Shown: piece by piece, positions 62,749-64,000 of the stretch | Position numbering within the stretch: the first letter of the stretch is position 1 | Layout: each line of letters begins with the position of its first letter | Source: an uncultured Neisseriaceae bacterium | GTDB lineage: Bacteria > Pseudomonadota > Gammaproteobacteria > Burkholderiales > Neisseriaceae | Assembly (NCBI GenBank): GCA_946481965.1 | Contig: CAMLPN010000004.1 | Location: 1-64,000 of the forward strand | Direction of reading: 5' to 3' | DNA length: 64,000 bases | The notes under the pieces: model-generated | Told to the model about the DNA's origin: nothing | Seen by the model: the letters and a program-made list of their open reading frames with translations, nothing else | Database searches by the model: none | Position numbers and translations under genes: made by a program

Positions 62749-64000
62749 ATGCACAGTCGCCAATTTTTATCCCTGTATGGTTCTATTTTCTTTTTATTTT
62801 CCGGCTACGGCCTGTTTCTGAACTCGGCCGGGGTCAAGTTAACCCAGATGGGAGTCAGTAATATTACCATCGGGGTACTGAATGCTGCTTTTTTTATTGG
62901 TGGTACCATTTCAGCCATCGTTTCACATCGAATCATTTCGCGTGTAGGCCACATTCGCAGCTTTAGCGTTTTTGGTTCACTATTCGCCATGGCGGCATTA
63001 GCGCATTTGATGGTAGAACAACTGTGGCTTTGGGGCATCCTACGAGCTGTATTGGGTTTTTGTCATTATAGTTTGTTGATGGTTGTGGAAAGCTGGTTTA
63101 CGGCGCGAAGTGTACCTCAGACACGCGCTAAAATTCTGGCTTTCTATGAAGTTGTCTATTATGCCTCCTCTGCCACCAGCGTGTTGTTGCTCAGCCTGAA
63201 TATGTCGAGTAACAACATCTTTACTCTGGCGGCAATTCTGGTGATTACTGCCACTTTGCCGGTTGGGCTGACCAAAATGCAACAACCGGATATTCCAAAG
63301 CGGGAAAGAATTAGCTTGCCTCATGTGCTGTCGATCCTGCCCTTAGCATGGATGTCTTGTTTCATGGCCGGTATATTTATCAACGGCTTCTTTACTATGG
63401 GTTCAGTATTTATGCTGCGTTTGGGTTATACCCTACCCAAAGTTTCATTGTTTCTTGGTTCAGCAATGGTGGGTGGCTTTACCATTCAGCTATTTATCGC
63501 CTGGCTTTCCAACACCTTTGGTCGTGCCCGTACCATTTTTGGCTGTGCTGCTGTAGCAGCAATTGCAGCGATAACAGGTATGATTCTGCTGGTCAGCTTA
63601 CCGGGCAATATCTGGGCACAATGTGCAATAGCACTTGCTATCGGCTGTAGTGGCTTTCCACTATATGCACTGGGACTGGCACGTGCTAATGATGTCTTGC
63701 CAACCAATATGAATACCGTCGAAGTTAACCGCTGTCTGTTATTTGTCTATGGTCTGGGTTCGTTAGTCGCACCACTAATTATGGGTACACTGATGCAACT
63801 ATTTAACCATTTTGGGTTCTACAGCGTTTATGCCATCATAGCCACCATTCTAGCAATTTATGCTTTTATGCAACCCTCAGTACCATTAACTGAACGCAGT
63901 ATCTATGTTCCGGTATCCGGTAATGTCGGCCCGATGACTGCTGAACTTGACCCGCGTAATAACGAGGCAACCGATACACCTTTTGATGCGCACAGTGCAG
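62749..64000 (+). CDS. MFS transporter (YcaD-like), truncated by window end
   Basis: Open frame from ATG 62749: MHSRQFLSLYGSIFFLFSGYGLFLNSAGVKLTQMG...; multi-TM; missing from the ORF track because it has no stop in the window. Confidence 0.85.
   Translation, partial: MHSRQFLSLYGSIFFLFSGYGLFLNSAGVKLTQMGVSNITIGVLNAAFFIGGTISAIVSHRIISRVGHIRSFSVFGSLFAMAALAHLMVEQLWLWGILRAVLGFCHYSLLMVVESWFTARSVPQTRAKILAFYEVVYYASSATSVLLLSLNMSSNNIFTLAAILVITATLPVGLTKMQQPDIPKRERISLPHVLSILPLAWMSCFMAGIFINGFFTMGSVFMLRLGYTLPKVSLFLGSAMVGGFTIQLFIAWLSNTFGRARTIFGCAAVAAIAAITGMILLVSLPGNIWAQCAIALAIGCSGFPLYALGLARANDVLPTNMNTVEVNRCLLFVYGLGSLVAPLIMGTLMQLFNHFGFYSVYAIIATILAIYAFMQPSVPLTERSIYVPVSGNVGPMTAELDPRNNEATDTPFDAHSA

Overview
The window is a low-GC proteobacterial chromosome segment; gene content suggests a betaproteobacterium, possibly Neisseriaceae-like, but this is not certain. 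Its main feature is a bacterial microcompartment (BMC) locus at about 16.7-40.0 kb. It encodes a choline trimethylamine-lyase-type glycyl radical enzyme and its activase, an acylating aldehyde dehydrogenase, PduL, an alcohol dehydrogenase and acetate kinase. It also carries several shell proteins, EutJ-like and PduM-like proteins, a SAM synthetase, and a PocR-domain two-component system with two sensor kinases and one response regulator. Unusual points in the locus: (i) a near-identical 1.1-kb BMC-H + BMC-T cassette present twice, in direct orientation, 13,075 bp apart, bracketing the catalytic core; (ii) three tandem 25-aa encapsulation-peptide-like repeats at the N-terminus of the aldehyde dehydrogenase; (iii) an intrinsic terminator between cutC and cutD; (iv) a conserved two-block promoter upstream of both cassette copies; (v) a decayed argS 3' fragment inside the locus; (vi) an uncharacterised multi-pass membrane protein next to ackA. 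Other content: a type III R-M system, rpoH, lnt/corC/ybeY, a small GTPase/roadblock module, mltA, mutS, initiator tRNA-Met, a prfH-rtcB RNA-repair pair with a decayed rtcB fragment nearby, prmC, mgtE, dld, an ABC exporter, rnpB, an amino-acid ABC importer, a glutathionyl-hydroquinone reductase and a truncated MFS gene. All calls come from reading sequence and recalling families; no searches were run.
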